Source of the DNA: Streptomyces coeruleorubidus
GTDB lineage: Bacteria > Actinomycetota > Actinomycetes > Streptomycetales > Streptomycetaceae
Length of the DNA stretch: 64,000 bases
Direction: 5' to 3'
NCBI RefSeq assembly: GCF_028885415.1
Contig: NZ_CP118527.1
Coordinates: forward strand, 4,340,001 to 4,404,000
The notes under the pieces were generated by a model that searched no databases, had not been told where the DNA came from, and was given only the letters and a program-made list of their open reading frames with translations. The translations under genes and the position numbers were made by a program. The stretch's first letter is position 1. The number at the start of each line of letters is the position of its first letter. Positions 16,408 to 25,287 of the stretch are shown in pieces.

Positions 16408-17198
16408 CGCGCGGCCCGGTTCGCGGGGCGGCCGGTGCCGGGCGGGCCCGCGAAGGCCTGGGCGATGTCCAGCCAGCGGTCGGCGTCGGGGCCCTCGGCG
16501 CGCAGGGCGAGGTCGGCGCGGTGGGCGCGCTGGGTGACCAGGAGGCAGAAGTCGAGGGCGGGCCCGATGACGCGTTGCGGGGCGTCCTCGGGGCCGTACG
16601 TCCACAAGTCGCCGGAGGGGGGCCGGAGTTCGACTCGGAAGGGATCGGTCGGCGGAGTCAGTCCGTGCACACCGTAGGCGAAGTCCCGGGTCCGCACCCC
16701 GAGCCAGGCCACATGCCGCAGCCGGTCGGTGGGTGGGCGCACCACACCGAGAGCGTCGGCCACATCCTGCCCGTGGGCCCAGGTCTCCATAAAACGGGCC
16801 GTCGCCATGGAGGCGGCCGACATGGGCGGGCCGTACCAGGGGAAGCGTGCCTTGGGCGGGGCGGCCCGCAGCGCCTTCTCCAGCGCCGTACGGCCGGCGC
16901 GCCACCGCGCGAGCAGTTCGGCGGGCGGGAGACCGGCGTCCTCCTCGGCGCCCTCGTCGACGAAGGAGCCCGGTGCCGCGAGGGCCTTCTCGACCAGGCC
17001 GCGGAAGCCGTCGGCGTCCGTGACGGCGAGCAGGGCCGAGCGGTCCGTCCAGGCGAGGTGGGCGATCTGGTGGGCGACGGTCCAGCCGGGCGCGGGGGTG
17101 GCGAGCGCCCAGCGCGGCGCGCCCAACCCGGCCACGAGGCGGTCGAGTTCCTCGCTCTCCTCGTGCAGGTCGTCGATCACGGACGTCGGATCGGACAC
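16404..17198 (-). CDS. TIGR03084-type DinB/maleylpyruvate-isomerase-fold protein
   Basis: About 264 residues. The N-terminal four-helix region carries [16 protein letters not shown] (about residue 45-60) and [15 protein letters not shown] (about 140-154), the His positions that bind a metal in DinB-like and mycothiol-dependent proteins. Family members are annotated only as TIGR03084 metal-binding proteins. GTG 17198 is supported by AGGGGAG five to six bases upstream; a longer start was rejected. It is the first gene of the operon, 63 bases after the predicted -10. A mycothiol-linked or hydrolytic accessory step in the pathway is possible but unproven. Confidence 0.78.
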   Translation of the reverse strand: MSDPTSVIDDLHEESEELDRLVAGLGAPRWALATPAPGWTVAHQIAHLAWTDRSALLAVTDADGFRGLVEKALAAPGSFVDEGAEEDAGLPPAELLARWRAGRTALEKALRAAPPKARFPWYGPPMSAASMATARFMETWAHGQDVADALGVVRPPTDRLRHVAWLGVRTRDFAYGVHGLTPPTDPFRVELRPPSGDLWTYGPEDAPQRVIGPALDFCLLVTQRAHRADLALRAEGPDADRWLDIAQAFAGPPGTGRPANRAAR

Positions 17199-17260
17199 GG
17201 GCGCTCCCCTCCGGGCACGGCGGTGTGCGGGGTGATGCGGGGTGGTGCGGCGTGCTGAGG

Positions 17261-17298
17261 AGCATGACAGCGAGGTCAGAAACAATCAAGCGTGCTTG
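17261..17298 (-). promoter_or_regulatory. Operon promoter with overlapping palindromic operator
   Basis: On the minus strand TTGATT (17284-17289) and CATGCT (17261-17266) are spaced by 17 bases. The perfect palindrome CAAGCGTGCTTG at 17287-17298 overlaps the -35, so a bound dimer would block RNA polymerase. The probable ligand is the TetR protein encoded at the end of the operon. Confidence 0.5.
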
Positions 17299-17412
17299 CA
17301 TGAAAGTGGGTCGTGGCTGAAAGCGTGTGCTGCGAGGGCGCGATCAATACACTCCGGGGCCGCGCTCGTTCACTTGGTCGCGCAGTGGTCACGCATCGGG
17401 GGAGACACAAGG

Positions 17413-17628
17413 ATGAGCAACTGGATGCCGCCGCTGCTGGCCATGACGCTGGTGTGGGAGATGACGCTGATCGACGTGTTCACCGGGGCGTACGCGGGCG
17501 TGCCGGGGCCGGTGCGGGCGGTGTTCATACTCGGGGCTCCGCTGTCCGTGACCGCGGTGGGGTTGTGGGAGCTGCGGCGGCTGCGGGTGCATTACAGGAT
17601 TACGGTGCGGGGGATGTTGGTGCGATAG
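17413..17628 (+). CDS. Small membrane protein, 71 residues
   Basis: Two hydrophobic stretches are visible, about residues 6-28 (LLAMTLVWEMTLIDVFTG) and 36-53 (AVFILGAPLSVTAVGLWEL), followed by a basic tail RRLRVHYRITVRGMLVR, so the protein probably spans the membrane twice with the C-terminus inside. ATG 17413 is preceded by GGGGAGA. It is divergent from the acyl-CoA operon. No family recognised. Confidence 0.55.
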   Translation: MSNWMPPLLAMTLVWEMTLIDVFTGAYAGVPGPVRAVFILGAPLSVTAVGLWELRRLRVHYRITVRGMLVR

Positions 17629-17702
17629 GGCCTGTTCGACCTGGCCATCGATGTCGAGCGCTGCCTGACCTCGGCACGGTCAGGTCGGCGTCCGACCGCC
17701 GT

Positions 17703-17708
17703 TAGTGT
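17703..17708 (+). promoter_or_regulatory. -10 hexamer of a predicted leaderless transcript
   Basis: TAGTGT ends eight bases before the ATG at 17717, so transcription would start at or next to the start codon. This decides the start of the FGE-like gene. Confidence 0.45.
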
Positions 17709-17716
17709 GGCTCGAC

Positions 17717-18409
17717 ATGGGGGTCGACGTAGGCGTGGAGAACGAGATGGTGGCCGTTCCGTCAGGGCGGGTGACGCTGTCCGACCGGCGGACGCAGCGG
17801 AGTTGGGGCGTCGAGGTCGCGTCGTTCCGGATGTCGGCGGTCCCGGTCACTCAGGCGTGGTACGCCCGGGTCACCGGTGAGCGGCCGAGTGCCGCTCGCG
17901 GCGAGCGGCTGCCCGTCGAGGGCGTGTCGTGGTGGGACGCGGTCCGATTCTGTAACGCGCTGTCCCGGGCGGAAGGACTGACGCCCGCGTATCGCCTGGG
18001 CGATGACTCCGAGTCGGTCGACTGGGACGTCTCCGGTGACGGGTACCGGCTGCCGACCGAGGCCGAGTGGGAGCACGCCTGTCGGGCCGGCAGCAGTGGG
18101 CCGCGGTACGGGCGGCTCGATGAGATCGCCTGGTACCGCGGCAACTCGGAGGAGCGGATCCGTCCCGTGGGCGGCAGGCAGGCCAACGCGTGGGGCCTCT
18201 ACGACATGCTGGGCAATGTCTGGGAGTGGTGCTGGGACGTCTACGACGCCGAGGTCTATGGCACCTACCGGGTGTTGCGGGGCGGCGGCTGGGCCGACGA
18301 GCACTGGAGTTGCCGTGCTTCGGTACGGCGTCGTAGTCATCCGACGTTCCGGATCGACGACGTGGGATTTCGGGTGGTGCGCGCATACCAGCCGCGTCAA
18401 GGGCCCTAG
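17717..18409 (+). CDS. FGE-sulfatase (SUMF1/EgtB/PvdO) domain protein, not a canonical FGE
   Basis: A 230-residue protein made almost entirely of the formylglycine-generating-enzyme fold: VPVTQAWYARVTG, LPVEGVSWWDAVRFCNALSR, YRLPTEAEWEHACRAG, WGLYDMLGNVWEWCWDVY and VLRGGGWADEHWSCRASVRRR. Genuine FGE needs two copper-binding cysteines five residues apart; here the first is present (WSC) but the second is Arg. No sulfatase gene is nearby. It is therefore more likely a binding protein or an iron-dependent relative. The start at 17717 fits a -10 eight bases upstream; a GTG at 17705 is the alternative. It is convergent with the EamA gene, overlapping by four bases. Confidence 0.85.
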   Translation: MGVDVGVENEMVAVPSGRVTLSDRRTQRSWGVEVASFRMSAVPVTQAWYARVTGERPSAARGERLPVEGVSWWDAVRFCNALSRAEGLTPAYRLGDDSESVDWDVSGDGYRLPTEAEWEHACRAGSSGPRYGRLDEIAWYRGNSEERIRPVGGRQANAWGLYDMLGNVWEWCWDVYDAEVYGTYRVLRGGGWADEHWSCRASVRRRSHPTFRIDDVGFRVVRAYQPRQGP

Positions 18410-19383
18410 CCCTCCAGCCCGCTGCTCTCCGATGCCGCCGCCTTGCGGCGGTCGCGGCCGCGGCCGACCTGGGTCCGTACCGCCCCCATGCTCGCCGCGA
18501 TGACGAGGGCGATCGCGGCGGCCTCCGTGGTGGTGAGGGCCTGGTCGAGGAGGAGGAAGCCGGCCGTCGCGGCGATGGCCGGTTCCAGGCTCATGAGGAT
18601 CGCGAAGGTGGAGGCGGGCAGGCGGCGCAGGGCGAGCAGTTCGAGGGTGTAGGGCAGGACCGAGGAGAGCAGGGCCACCGCCGCGCCCAGGCCCAGCGTC
18701 ACCGGGTCGATCAGCTTCGTGCCCGACTCGGCGATGCCCAGGGGCAGGAACAGCACCGCCCCCACCGCCATCGCCAGCGCCAGGCCGTCCGCCTGCGGGA
18801 AGCGGCGGCCCGTACGGGCGCTGAAGATGATGTAGGCCGCCCACATGGCGCCGGCACCCAGGGCGAAGGCCGCTCCTATGGGGTCGAGGCTGCTGAAGCC
18901 TCCGCCGCCGAGCAGGAAGACACCGGCCAGGGCGAGCGCCGCCCACACCGCATTGATCGCGCGGCGGGACGCCAGGACCGAGAGGGCGAGCGGGCCGAGG
19001 ACCTCCAGGGTGACCGCGGGGCCCAGCGGGATGCGGGCGACGGACTGGTAGAAGAGGCCGTTCATCGCGGCCATGGTGATGCCGAAGACGACGACCGTGC
19101 CCCAGTCGGTGCGCGAGTGGCCGCGCAGCCGCGGTCGGCAGACCAGCAGCAGGACGACCGCAGCCACGAGCAGCCGCAGCGCCACCACTCCGAGGGCGCC
19201 CGCCCTCGGCATCAGCATCACGGCCAGGGCACCGCCGAACTGCACCGAGATCCCGCCCGCGAACACCAGGGCCACCGGCCCGAGGGAGCCCAGCCGCCCC
19301 GGCCCGGCGGCCGGTGCGGCGGCAGTGGCGGCAGTGGCCGTTGTCGCGGGCTGGGGCGTGATGGCGCTGTCGGGGGTGGTCAC
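18406..19383 (-). CDS. EamA/DMT-family transporter (RhtA-like exporter)
   Basis: A 325-residue inner-membrane protein with ten hydrophobic segments arranged as two EamA repeats, roughly residues 35-160 and 170-305. An Ala/Thr/Pro-rich N-terminal tail and a basic C-terminal tail lie on the cytoplasmic side. Members export amino acids and other small metabolites (RhtA type). GTG 19383 starts the protein; earlier in-frame starts run into a non-homologous region. Substrate unknown. Confidence 0.85.
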   Translation of the reverse strand: MTTPDSAITPQPATTATAATAAAPAAGPGRLGSLGPVALVFAGGISVQFGGALAVMLMPRAGALGVVALRLLVAAVVLLLVCRPRLRGHSRTDWGTVVVFGITMAAMNGLFYQSVARIPLGPAVTLEVLGPLALSVLASRRAINAVWAALALAGVFLLGGGGFSSLDPIGAAFALGAGAMWAAYIIFSARTGRRFPQADGLALAMAVGAVLFLPLGIAESGTKLIDPVTLGLGAAVALLSSVLPYTLELLALRRLPASTFAILMSLEPAIAATAGFLLLDQALTTTEAAAIALVIAASMGAVRTQVGRGRDRRKAAASESSGLEG

Positions 19384-19523
19384 GGGCGGTCCTGTGCTCG
19401 GCTCGGCTGCGTACGTACACCGTTGCGCACGCTCGTGTGCATCACGGTGTACTGTAGAGTCCAGAGTAATGGACTCAGTCAGGCACGTAAACCGCTTATG
19501 CCACTGTCTCGGAATGCGGGCTC

Positions 19524-20660
19524 TCAGCGCCGGGCGAGGTAGAGACTGAACGCCTTGTACAGCAGCCCGTTGAGCGGGTAGTCCCATTCGCCGAGGTATT
19601 CGACGGCCTCGCCGCCCGTGCCCACCTTGAAGCGGAGCAGGCCCACCAGATCGCTGGACTCCTCCAGGGTGTCGGTGATGCCGCGCAGGTCGTAGACGGC
19701 GGCGCCGAGTTCGTGGGCGTCGCACATCATGCGCCACTGCACGGCGCTGCTCGGCTGGACCTCGCGCCGGCGGTCGGCGGAGGCGCCGTAGGAGTACCAG
19801 ACGTGGTCGCCGACGGTCAGCATGGTGGCGGCGGCGAGCGCCTCGCCGTCGTGGTACGCGAGGTAGAGCCGCATCCGGTCCGGGTGCTCGGCGGTGAGCG
19901 CGCTCCACATGCGCTGGAAGTACGGCAGCGGGCGCGGGAGGAAACCGTCCCGCTCGGCGGTCTCGGTGTACAGCTCGTGGAAGGCCGGCAGGTCCTCCAG
20001 AGCACCGCGCACGACCTTCACGCCGGCCTTCTCCGCCTTCTTGATGTTGCGCCGCCACTGCTGGTTCAGGCCGTTGTGGATGTCCTCCAGCGACCGTCCG
20101 GCGAACGGCACCTGGAAGACGTACCGGGGCTGACCGGCGGCGAAGCCGTCCTCGCCGCCGGGTGCGGTCTGCCGCCAGCCCATGCGGCGCAGGCTGTCCG
20201 CGACCTGGCCGGCGCGGGGTTCGTACGACGTCGCCCGCACGTCGCGCAGCCGCCGGGCGGCCGGGTCCGCGATCGCCGCCTTGACCGTCTCGGCGCTCCA
20301 GCGGCGCACCACGACCGGCGGGCCCATCCGCACCGCGAAGGCGCCCCGTCGCTCGAGGTGGGCGACCATCGGCTCCAGCAGGCGTTCGAGGCCGGGCTCG
20401 TGCCAGTCGAGGAGCGGGCCTTCGGGCAGGTACGCGAGGTACCGCGGCAGTCCGGGCAACCGCGGCCCGGGCAGGGGCCGCAGCAGCACCAGTCCCGCGC
20501 CGACGAGCTGTCCGCCCTGGTCGAACCAGCCGAGGCTCTCGGCCTGCCAGTCGGGCTTCACCTCACCCCAGGAGGGAACCTGGGTGTGGCTGGCGGAGGG
20601 GCGGGCCGTGACGAACGCGAGGTGCTCGTCGCGGGTGATCGGCTGGACGCGGACGCTCAT
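19524..20660 (-). CDS. FemAB-family aminoacyltransferase (peptidoglycan bridge type)
   Basis: A 378-residue protein with the duplicated GNAT-like fold of FemX/FemAB transferases, which add amino acids from aminoacyl-tRNA to the lipid II peptide side chain. The signature NQQWRRNIKKAEKAGVKV is near residue 200-217 and YYSYGAS-like WYSYGASADRRREVQPS near 290; YDLRGI and GLLRFKVGTGGEAVEYLGEW follow in the C-terminal part. GGAG precedes the ATG. Streptomycetes carry several paralogues; whether this one is the main Gly-adding FemX cannot be decided here. Confidence 0.87.
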   Translation of the reverse strand: MSVRVQPITRDEHLAFVTARPSASHTQVPSWGEVKPDWQAESLGWFDQGGQLVGAGLVLLRPLPGPRLPGLPRYLAYLPEGPLLDWHEPGLERLLEPMVAHLERRGAFAVRMGPPVVVRRWSAETVKAAIADPAARRLRDVRATSYEPRAGQVADSLRRMGWRQTAPGGEDGFAAGQPRYVFQVPFAGRSLEDIHNGLNQQWRRNIKKAEKAGVKVVRGALEDLPAFHELYTETAERDGFLPRPLPYFQRMWSALTAEHPDRMRLYLAYHDGEALAAATMLTVGDHVWYSYGASADRRREVQPSSAVQWRMMCDAHELGAAVYDLRGITDTLEESSDLVGLLRFKVGTGGEAVEYLGEWDYPLNGLLYKAFSLYLARR

Positions 20661-20714
20661 GAGCGGGCTCCTTCGAGCAGCGGCCCTCGGCGGGCGGTGG
20701 CTGGTGCCGCGAGC

Positions 20715-21524
20715 CTAGGAGCGGCTCCGTCCCTCCCCCGGTTCAGACACTCGGGTCCGCCCGTCCCGTGGCCCGAACGCCTCAAGCGCGTCCACGTCGC
20801 TCGCCCGGGCGTTGAGGTGGTAGCCGGCCCAGTCGGCGATGTCCGGGTAGGCGCACTCGGCGATCAGCCGCGCGGTCGCGGCCGGGATGTCGTACGGCGT
20901 GACGCGCAGGTCGGTGCCCGGGCCCAGCAGACACCAGTGGGCGCCAGGACGGCCGTACGGCATGCCGACGCTGCCCGGGTTGACCACCAGGCGGCCGTGG
21001 GCCAGACGGGCGTAGGGCATGTGGGTGTGGCCGCACACCACCGTGCGGATGTCGTCGTCCAGGCCGGCGAACACCTCCGTCCAGCGGGCCGGGCGGGAGT
21101 CGACCAGGACGATCTCCTCGTCGTCGCGGGGGGTGGCGTGGCAGAAGAGGACCTTGCCGTGGCCCGGGACGGTGAGGGTCAGGGACGTGGGCAGGGAGTC
21201 GAGGAAGTCGACCTGGCCGGGGGTCAGTTGACGGGCCGCGTACGGGCTGATCGCGTCGGGGAACCGGGTCCGCTCTCCCCTGCGGATCTCGACCAGCTCG
21301 CGGTCGGCGTTCCCGGCGACCCACAGCACACGGTCGCCCTGCGCCCGCAGCAGCTCGACGACCTCCCGCGGTTGCGGGCCGGCCGCGATGTCGCCGGTGA
21401 GCACGATGCGCTCGGCAGCGGCGACGTCCGGCTCGGCGAGCACGGCCTCCAGGGCGGGGAGAACGCCGTGGATGTCGGACAGTACGGCCACCCGCCCCGG
21501 TTCACCGCTCGGCCTCCCGTTCAC
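20715..21524 (-). CDS. Metallophosphoesterase (YfcE/calcineurin-like)
   Basis: A 269-residue binuclear metal phosphoesterase. Metal-binding motifs occur in order: LSDIHG (about 15-20), GDIAAGP (about 43), VAGNADRE (about 68), CHATPR (about 127), and CGHTHMPYARL (about 163). GTG 21524 is preceded by GGAGGGAG at good spacing; the gene overlaps the end of the upstream FAD/Fe-S gene by 23 bases, so the two are coupled. The substrate is unknown; phosphodiesterase activity is most probable. Confidence 0.88.
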   Translation of the reverse strand: MNGRPSGEPGRVAVLSDIHGVLPALEAVLAEPDVAAAERIVLTGDIAAGPQPREVVELLRAQGDRVLWVAGNADRELVEIRRGERTRFPDAISPYAARQLTPGQVDFLDSLPTSLTLTVPGHGKVLFCHATPRDDEEIVLVDSRPARWTEVFAGLDDDIRTVVCGHTHMPYARLAHGRLVVNPGSVGMPYGRPGAHWCLLGPGTDLRVTPYDIPAATARLIAECAYPDIADWAGYHLNARASDVDALEAFGPRDGRTRVSEPGEGRSRS

Positions 21525-24396
21525 TGCCTGCTCCCTCCAGCGCCGCCGCCAGCACCTGAGCCAGATGCCTCCCCCGCACCCCCGCCAGCTGCTCCAGCTG
21601 CGTCCGGCAGGAGAAGCCGTCCGCCAGGACCACCGTGCCGTCCGGCGCGCCCCGTACCGACGGCAGGAGCTGTTCCTCCGCGCAGGCCGCGGACACCTCG
21701 TAGTGGCCCTTCTCGAAGCCGAAGTTTCCCGCGAGACCGCAGCAGCCGCCGCTCAGTTCGCCCGAGAGCAGAGCGGCTTGACGCAGCCGGCGGTCGGCGG
21801 CGTCGCCCAGCACCGCGTGCTGGTGGCAGTGGGTCTGGCCGGCCACCGGGCGGTCCACGCGCGGCGGTGTCCAGCCGGGGGCGTGGCGCTCCAGCGTCTG
21901 AGCGAAGGTGAGGACCTTGGCGGCGAGGCGGGCCGCGCGCGGGTCGTCGTGCAGCAGCTCGGGGACGTCCGTGCGCAGGGCGGCGGCGCAGCTCGGCTCC
22001 AGGACCACGACCGGGGCGTCGGTCTCCAGCACCGGCTCCATCAGATCGAGCGTGCGCCGCATGACGGCCCGGGCGCGGTCCAGCTGCCCCGTCGACACGT
22101 ACGTCAGCCCGCAGCAGACCCGGCCCCGGCCCCGCAGCAGGGACAGCGGGTCGAGGGCGACCGTCCTGCCGTCGCCCACCGGCGGTTTCGCCAGGTGCAC
22201 GGTCGGCGGCAGCGCCACGCGCAGCCCGGCCGCCTCCAGCACACGGACGGCGGCCTGTCCGACGGAGGGCGAGAGGTACTCGGTGAAGGTGTCGGGCCAC
22301 AACACGACGAGACGGCCACGCCCGGCGGCAGCCGCCTCGCCCCGCCTGCGCTCCCACCACCTGCTGAACGTCCGTGTCGCCACCCGGGGGAGCTCCCGCT
22401 CGGGGGCGATCCCGCCCAGCCGTTTCGCGGCCCGGGCGAAGGGCCGCATCCGGGCGAGGGCGTTGACCAGCGGCGCCGTGCGTGTACGGGTCACGGCCCG
22501 GAGCCACACCGGCAGCCGGCCCATCGCGTAGTGCGCGGCCGGGCGGCGCCTTCCGGCGTAGTGGTGATGCAGGAACTCCGCCTTGTACGTGGCCATGTCG
22601 ACCTCCACCGGGCAGTCCGAGCGGCAGCCCTTGCAGGACAGGCACAGGTCCAGCGCGTCCCGCACCTCGGTGGAGCGCCAGCCGTCGGTCACCACCTCAC
22701 CCGCGAGCATCTCGTGCAGCAGCCGGGCCCGCCCGCGCGTGGAGTGCTGCTCTGCGCCGGTCGCCCGGAAGGACGGGCACATGACCGAGGAGCCGGACAC
22801 CGACGTCGTACGGCACTTGGCGACGCCCACGCAGCGCCGCACCGCCGCCGAGAAGTCACCGCCGTCGGCGGGGTAGCCGAAGGCGACGTCGACGGGCTCG
22901 CGGGGGAGGACGGAGAAACGGAGGCCGACGTCCAGGGGCGCGGGGCGGACCAGCATGCCGGGGTTGAGGAGGTCGTCGGGGTCCCACACCCCTTTCACCC
23001 GCTCGAACAGGCCCACCATCTCCGGCCCGTACATCTTGGGCAGCAGCTCTGCCCGCGCCTGCCCGTCCCCGTGCTCCCCGGACAGCGAACCGCCGTGCGC
23101 CACCACCAGCTCCGCGAGCTCCTCCGAGAAGCGGCGGAACCGGGCGACACCGGGCTCCGTCAGCAGGTCGAAGTCGATACGGACGTGGATGCAGCCGTCC
23201 CCGAAGTGCCCGTACGGCGTGCCGCGCAGTCCGTGCGCGCCGAGCAGCGCGCGGAAGTCCCGCAGATACGCCCCGAGCCGGGCGGGCGGCACCGCGCAGT
23301 CCTCCCACCCCGGCCACGCCTCGCTCCCGTCGGGCATCCGCGTCGCCGTACCGCTCGCGTCCTCCCGGATCCGCCACAGCGCGCGCTGCCCGGCCGGGTC
23401 GGTGACCACCAGGGCGTCCGCGACATCGGCCGCCCGCACGATCGCTTCCGCACGCGCGCGTGCCTCCCCTTCCGACTCCCCGCCCGTCTCGACGAACAGC
23501 CAAGCCCCGCCCTTCGGCAGCGCGGTCGCCGACGGCACCAGGTCGGCCGCCATGCCCTCCACCGTCAGCGGCTGGTACGGCAGCAGCCCGGCAGCCGCCT
23601 CCGCGGCCGCGCTCTCATCGGCGTACGCCAGCACGGCGAGCGCACGCGCACGTGGCGCCTCCACCAGCCGTACGACCGCCTCGGTGAGGATCCCCAGGGT
23701 GCCCTCGCTCCCGCAGAACGAACGCGCGACATCGGCGCCCTTCTCGGGCAGCAGGGCGTCGAGCGCGTATCCGGAGATACGGCGGGGCAGCTCGGGGAAA
23801 CCGGTCCGCAGCCGCGCCAACTCCCCCTCGACCAGGCCCCGCAACCCCTCCGGGGCCCCAGCCCACCCCTGCCCGAGCCGCAGCCGCTCCCCGCGCGCGG
23901 TGATCACGTCCAGCTCCCGCACACTGTCCGCGGTCGTCCCCCACGCCACCGAGTGCGAGCCGCACGAGTTGTTGCCGATCATCCCGCCGAGCGTGCACCG
24001 GCTGTGCGTGGAGGGATCGGGGCCGAAGCGCAGGCCGTGCGGGGCGGCGGCCTCCTGGAGGCGGTCGAGGACCAGGCCGGGCTGGACCACGGCCGTGCGG
24101 GTCTCCGGGTCGAGCGACAGGAGCCGGTTCATGTGCCGGGTGAAGTCCAGGACGACACCGGTGCCGGTGGCCTGTCCGGCGATGGACGTGCCTCCACCGC
24201 GGGCGACCACCGGCACCCCTCGCTCCCGGCACACCGCGAGAGCCGCCGCCACGTCGTCGGCGTCACGCGGCACGACCACGCCCAGCGGGACCCGCCGGTA
24301 GTTGGACGCGTCCATGGTCGCCAGCGCCCGAGACGTGACGTCGAACCCGACGTCGCCCTGGACGACGGCACGCAACTGTGCTTCGAGATCCGTCAT
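21502..24396 (-). CDS. FAD-linked oxidase fused to Fe-S (GlpC/LutA-like) domain, D-2-hydroxyacid dehydrogenase type
   Basis: A 964-residue fusion. The N-terminal half has a PCMH/VAO-type FAD domain with VPVVARGGGTSIAGQATGTG (about 71-90) and GGMIGNNSCGSHSVAWG (about 137-153), then an FAD-oxidase C domain. The C-terminal half has Cys clusters CVGVAKC and CLSCKGCRSDCPVEVDM for iron-sulfur clusters and the CCG-type block CCGLAGNFGFEKGHY. This is the organisation of large D-lactate/2-hydroxyglutarate dehydrogenases that pass electrons to a membrane or soluble acceptor. ATG 24396 is where homology begins. It is transcribed with the phosphoesterase downstream; substrate not determinable from sequence. 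Confidence 0.88.
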   Translation of the reverse strand: MTDLEAQLRAVVQGDVGFDVTSRALATMDASNYRRVPLGVVVPRDADDVAAALAVCRERGVPVVARGGGTSIAGQATGTGVVLDFTRHMNRLLSLDPETRTAVVQPGLVLDRLQEAAAPHGLRFGPDPSTHSRCTLGGMIGNNSCGSHSVAWGTTADSVRELDVITARGERLRLGQGWAGAPEGLRGLVEGELARLRTGFPELPRRISGYALDALLPEKGADVARSFCGSEGTLGILTEAVVRLVEAPRARALAVLAYADESAAAEAAAGLLPYQPLTVEGMAADLVPSATALPKGGAWLFVETGGESEGEARARAEAIVRAADVADALVVTDPAGQRALWRIREDASGTATRMPDGSEAWPGWEDCAVPPARLGAYLRDFRALLGAHGLRGTPYGHFGDGCIHVRIDFDLLTEPGVARFRRFSEELAELVVAHGGSLSGEHGDGQARAELLPKMYGPEMVGLFERVKGVWDPDDLLNPGMLVRPAPLDVGLRFSVLPREPVDVAFGYPADGGDFSAAVRRCVGVAKCRTTSVSGSSVMCPSFRATGAEQHSTRGRARLLHEMLAGEVVTDGWRSTEVRDALDLCLSCKGCRSDCPVEVDMATYKAEFLHHHYAGRRRPAAHYAMGRLPVWLRAVTRTRTAPLVNALARMRPFARAAKRLGGIAPERELPRVATRTFSRWWERRRGEAAAAGRGRLVVLWPDTFTEYLSPSVGQAAVRVLEAAGLRVALPPTVHLAKPPVGDGRTVALDPLSLLRGRGRVCCGLTYVSTGQLDRARAVMRRTLDLMEPVLETDAPVVVLEPSCAAALRTDVPELLHDDPRAARLAAKVLTFAQTLERHAPGWTPPRVDRPVAGQTHCHQHAVLGDAADRRLRQAALLSGELSGGCCGLAGNFGFEKGHYEVSAACAEEQLLPSVRGAPDGTVVLADGFSCRTQLEQLAGVRGRHLAQVLAAALEGAGSEREAER

Positions 24397-24437
24397 GCGT
24401 CCAGGATGCATCCGACCACTGACAGTAACGAGCCAGG

Positions 24438-25280
24438 TCAGCCCTTCACGGCCGAGCTGGCCACGCCCTCGACGAACCAGCGCTGGAAGAACGCGAAGAC
24501 GATCAGCACGGGCAGCACCAGCAGCACACCGAAGGCGAGGATCTGGCCCCACTCCGGGGGCTGCTGCCCCTGGAAGACGCTCATCTCGAGGGGCAGGGGA
24601 CGCACCGACGGGTCGGACACCATCAGCACCGGCCACAGGAAGGAGCCCCACTGGATGAGGAAGGTGAGGATCGCGACCGAGGCGAAGACCGGCCTGGACA
24701 TCGGCACGATGATCGCGAAGAAGGTCCGCCAGGGACCCGCGCCGTCCAGCCGGGCCGCCTCCTCGATGCTCGGCGGGATCTTCTTGAAGAACGTGTGGAA
24801 CTGGTAGATCGCGAAGGCGTTGGCGACGAATGGCAGCGCCTGGATGAACAGGGTGTTGCGCTGGCCGTTGAACATGTAGAACAGCGGCACCGCCACCGAC
24901 TCGAACGGGATCAGCATCAGCAGCAGGACCAGGGTGAACACCGCGTTCTGGCCGCGCCACTTCAGCCGCGTCAGCCCGTACGCCGCCATCGAGTTGACGA
25001 TCAGTCCGCCCGTCACCACCACGAACGACAGCAGGACCGACACGCCCATGAACTGCCAGAAGTAGCCGGTGCTGTCGGAGCTGAGACTGTCGAGGACGGC
25101 GGTGTAGTTGTCGAAGGAGAGGTGGGTGGGCAGGAAGCCGGACAGGCCGTTCAGGACCTCGTCGGACGGCTTGAGGCTGCCGAGGAAGAGATAGAGCGCG
25201 GGGAGGGCGAAGACGAACGCCAGGACGCTCAGGACGGTGTAGTCGAAGACGCGGCGTACGGGCGTACGGGTCATGGCCAT
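24438..25280 (-). CDS. Carbohydrate ABC transporter permease (MalG type)
   Basis: A 280-residue inner-membrane permease with six membrane segments. The cytoplasmic EAA loop contacting the ATPase reads EEAARLDGAGPWRTFFAIIV near residues 180-200. It follows the partner permease by seven bases. No ATP-binding gene is in the operon, so it probably uses the shared MsiK-type ATPase known for streptomycete sugar importers (family knowledge). Confidence 0.93.
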   Translation of the reverse strand: MAMTRTPVRRVFDYTVLSVLAFVFALPALYLFLGSLKPSDEVLNGLSGFLPTHLSFDNYTAVLDSLSSDSTGYFWQFMGVSVLLSFVVVTGGLIVNSMAAYGLTRLKWRGQNAVFTLVLLLMLIPFESVAVPLFYMFNGQRNTLFIQALPFVANAFAIYQFHTFFKKIPPSIEEAARLDGAGPWRTFFAIIVPMSRPVFASVAILTFLIQWGSFLWPVLMVSDPSVRPLPLEMSVFQGQQPPEWGQILAFGVLLVLPVLIVFAFFQRWFVEGVASSAVKG

Positions 25281-25287
25281 GATGGAG

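Noticed and set aside
17717..18409. A true formylglycine-generating enzyme
   Set aside because: The second active-site Cys is Arg and no sulfatase gene is nearby.
21388..24807. A 1139-codon plus-strand ORF opposite the FAD/Fe-S gene
   Set aside because: It is the composition mirror of a gene with clear domains on the other strand; its translation is His/Arg/Gln/Pro-rich without motifs.
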